14,257 nt of DNA from Streptomyces sp. NRRL WC-3605 (lineage in GTDB: Bacteria > Actinomycetota > Actinomycetes > Streptomycetales > Streptomycetaceae), in contig NZ_LLZN01000100.1 in assembly GCF_001509795.1 (NCBI RefSeq), positions 1-14,257 of the forward strand, given 5' to 3'. Position numbers and translations under genes: made by a program. The notes below the pieces were generated by a model that was not told the DNA's origin, ran no database searches, and was given only the letters and a program-made list of their open reading frames with translations. This document shows, one piece after another, positions 12,814 through 14,257 of this stretch (its first letter is position 1; every line of letters begins with the position of its first letter).

Positions 12814-14257
12814 CTACAGCGACTGCGGGTGGGAGAAGAAGCCCTGCGGGTCGTACCGCCTCTTCAGCTTCGCCAGCCGGGTCGCCGCGTCCCCGTAGTA
12901 CGCCGTGCGCCAGTCCTTCAGGGACGGGTCGGTGTAGTTCTGGTACGCGGCTCCGGAGGCGTACGGCCGCATCGCGTCGTGCGCGGCCGTCAGCCAGGAC
13001 TGGACGGCGGTGCCCGGGGTGCCCGCCCGCCAGGAGCCGATGTACTGCGCCAGCATCCGCGAGCGGCGGTGGACGAACGCCGTCGCCGTGGGGGAGACCC
13101 GGTTCACGGCCCCGCCCAGGGCCGTCAGGGCGATGCTGCCCGAGCCGCCGCGCACCGACTCCAGCTGCCGGATCAGCGTCCGGACGCCGGCCGCTGACAG
13201 CGAGCGGTCGAAGAAATCCGACTTCGCCGCGTACGTCTCCCGGTTCAGCGCCCCCTGCGGGGAGCGGCCCGGGGTGGAGCCGGGCAGGTGGCACTGCTCG
13301 TCGGTGAACGACGCGCAGCCGGCGTACAGCTCCATCGACTCCTCGTAGGAGCGGCGCCTGAGGCTGACGCTGCGGGCGGGGCCCGGGCCGCCGGGGCCGT
13401 CCGCGAGGCGGTCCACGGCGTTCTGCAGTTCGCGGTAGGTGCCCAGCGAGAAGGCCGACACGGAGACGGTGGGGGTGGCGCCGGCACCGCTGAGGTGCAG
13501 AGCCGACCAGATCTCGTCCGGCTGGGACGGGCCCCACTCCTGCCACGCCTTGATCACCGCGGCGGCCTTCGACCAGGGCCAGCTCATGTACGCGGTCACC
13601 GACTGCGGGGCGGGGTGGGTCTTGAAGTGCAGTTCCGTGACGACGCCGAAGTTGCCGTTGCCGGCGCCCCGCAGGGCCCAGAAGAGGTCCTGGTGGGTGG
13701 AGGCGTCGGCGGTGAGCTGCTTGCCGTCGGCGGTGACGAGGACGGCGCGGGTGAGGCTGTCGCAGGTCAGGCCGTAGGCGCGGGAGGTGACGCCGTGGCC
13801 GCCGCCGAGGGTGAGGCCGGAGACGCCGACCGTCGGGCAGGAGCCGGCGGGTATGGTCACGCCCTTCGCCGCGAGGGTGCGGTAGACGTCGATGAGCTTG
13901 GAGCCGGCGCCGACGACCGCGGTGCCGCCGGAGACGCGGATGCGGTCGAGCCGGGAGACGTCGACGATCAGACGGCCGTCGCCGGAGGACCAGCCGGCGT
14001 AGCTGTGGCCGCCGTTGCGGATGGCGACCTTCAGGTGGTGGGCGCGGGCGTACGCGAGCGTGGTGCGGATGTCGTCGGCGTGGGCGACGTAGGCGACGGC
14101 GCTGGGCTTCAGGTTGTCGAAGCGCGTGTTGTACAGCTGGTGGGCCGTGGGCCAGGAGGCGTCGCCGGGGCGTATGAGGGAGCCGTCGAGGTCGCGGGCG
14201 AGGGCGGACCAGGTGGCGGGGGCGGGCGCCGAGGCGGTGGCGGTGGCGGGGGCGGGC
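12814..14257 (-). CDS. FAD-binding oxidoreductase with BBE domain, N-terminus outside the window
   Basis: The frame is open from its stop at 12814 to the right edge, giving 480 visible residues; the true start lies beyond 14257. It is a berberine-bridge/PCMH-type flavoprotein that probably oxidises a small molecule such as a sugar or secondary metabolite. The FAD_binding_4 domain shows VAIRNGGHSYAG, with the His codon at 14005-14007 that carries FAD in this family, then PAGSCPTVGVSGLTLGGGHG, with the Cys codon at 13837-13839 equivalent to the second (6-S-cysteinyl) attachment site. The C-terminus YYGDAATRLAKLKRRYDP is the BBE domain. The visible start is an Ala/Pro/Thr-rich stretch such as often follows a cleaved signal peptide, so it may be exported. 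An internal GTG at 13860 is not the start, since the essential His lies upstream of it. It converges with the PAP2 gene, 14 bases apart. Confidence 0.93.
   Translation of the reverse strand, partial: PAPATATASAPAPATWSALARDLDGSLIRPGDASWPTAHQLYNTRFDNLKPSAVAYVAHADDIRTTLAYARAHHLKVAIRNGGHSYAGWSSGDGRLIVDVSRLDRIRVSGGTAVVGAGSKLIDVYRTLAAKGVTIPAGSCPTVGVSGLTLGGGHGVTSRAYGLTCDSLTRAVLVTADGKQLTADASTHQDLFWALRGAGNGNFGVVTELHFKTHPAPQSVTAYMSWPWSKAAAVIKAWQEWGPSQPDEIWSALHLSGAGATPTVSVSAFSLGTYRELQNAVDRLADGPGGPGPARSVSLRRRSYEESMELYAGCASFTDEQCHLPGSTPGRSPQGALNRETYAAKSDFFDRSLSAAGVRTLIRQLESVRGGSGSIALTALGGAVNRVSPTATAFVHRRSRMLAQYIGSWRAGTPGTAVQSWLTAAHDAMRPYASGAAYQNYTDPSLKDWRTAYYGDAATRLAKLKRRYDPQGFFSHPQSL

Noticed and set aside
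1..14257. CRISPR arrays, insertion sequences or tRNA genes
   Set aside because: I found no spaced identical repeats, transposase frames, terminal inverted repeats or tRNA cloverleaf sequences on either strand by reading.

Overview
The window is high-GC actinobacterial chromosomal DNA, almost certainly Streptomyces. Third-codon G/C is very strong, GTG and TTG starts follow GGAGG-type ribosome binding sites, and the left edge carries the 3' end of a 5S rRNA of Streptomyces type with its terminator, so the window begins just downstream of an rrn operon.

Layout. (1) 1-88: end of 5S rRNA and a 16-bp terminator hairpin. (2) 129-2083, minus strand: a translationally coupled NarL-type two-component pair (kinase, then regulator). 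(3) 2169-2729, plus strand: a GNAT acetyltransferase, divergent from the kinase across a short gap holding a perfect palindrome. (4) 2752-9906, minus strand: six tightly packed genes that read as a minimal chromosomal type IV secretion (T4SS)-like operon. In transcription order these are a two-TM VirB2-like peptide, a VirB8-like bitopic protein, a polytopic VirB6-like protein with a signal peptide, an SCO6880-family protein that looks like VirB3 plus the VirB4 N-domain, a separate VirB4-type ATPase domain, and a VirD4/TraG-like protein. (5) 9907-10335: a gene-free upstream region with a near-consensus BldD box, a perfect 12-bp palindrome and PHO-box-like repeats. (6) 10336-10698, minus strand: a DUF1330 protein. 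(7) 10892-11893, plus strand: a membrane-anchored lytic transglycosylase plus NlpC/P60 peptidase, the domain pair used as the VirB1 wall hydrolase in Gram-positive T4SSs. (8) 12089-12799, plus strand: a PAP2/BcrC-like phosphatase. (9) 12814-14257, minus strand: a berberine-bridge-type flavoprotein whose N-terminus lies outside the window.

The main result is the T4SS-like locus. It has a wall hydrolase, a bitopic scaffold, a channel protein and an ATPase, but no relaxase, no recognisable oriT, no integrase and no attachment repeats. Its VirD4-like protein has lost the P-loop (APRDARRHR where GPTGSGKT-like sequence is expected) and is short at the C-terminus, while the VirB4 ATPase keeps a perfect Walker A. 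The VirB4 function appears split between two adjacent genes, the first carrying VirB3-like membrane helices. Together these argue for a vertically kept, non-conjugative, protein-exporting or envelope-associated machine, possibly under developmental (BldD) control. The function is inference; the gene content and motifs are read from the sequence.
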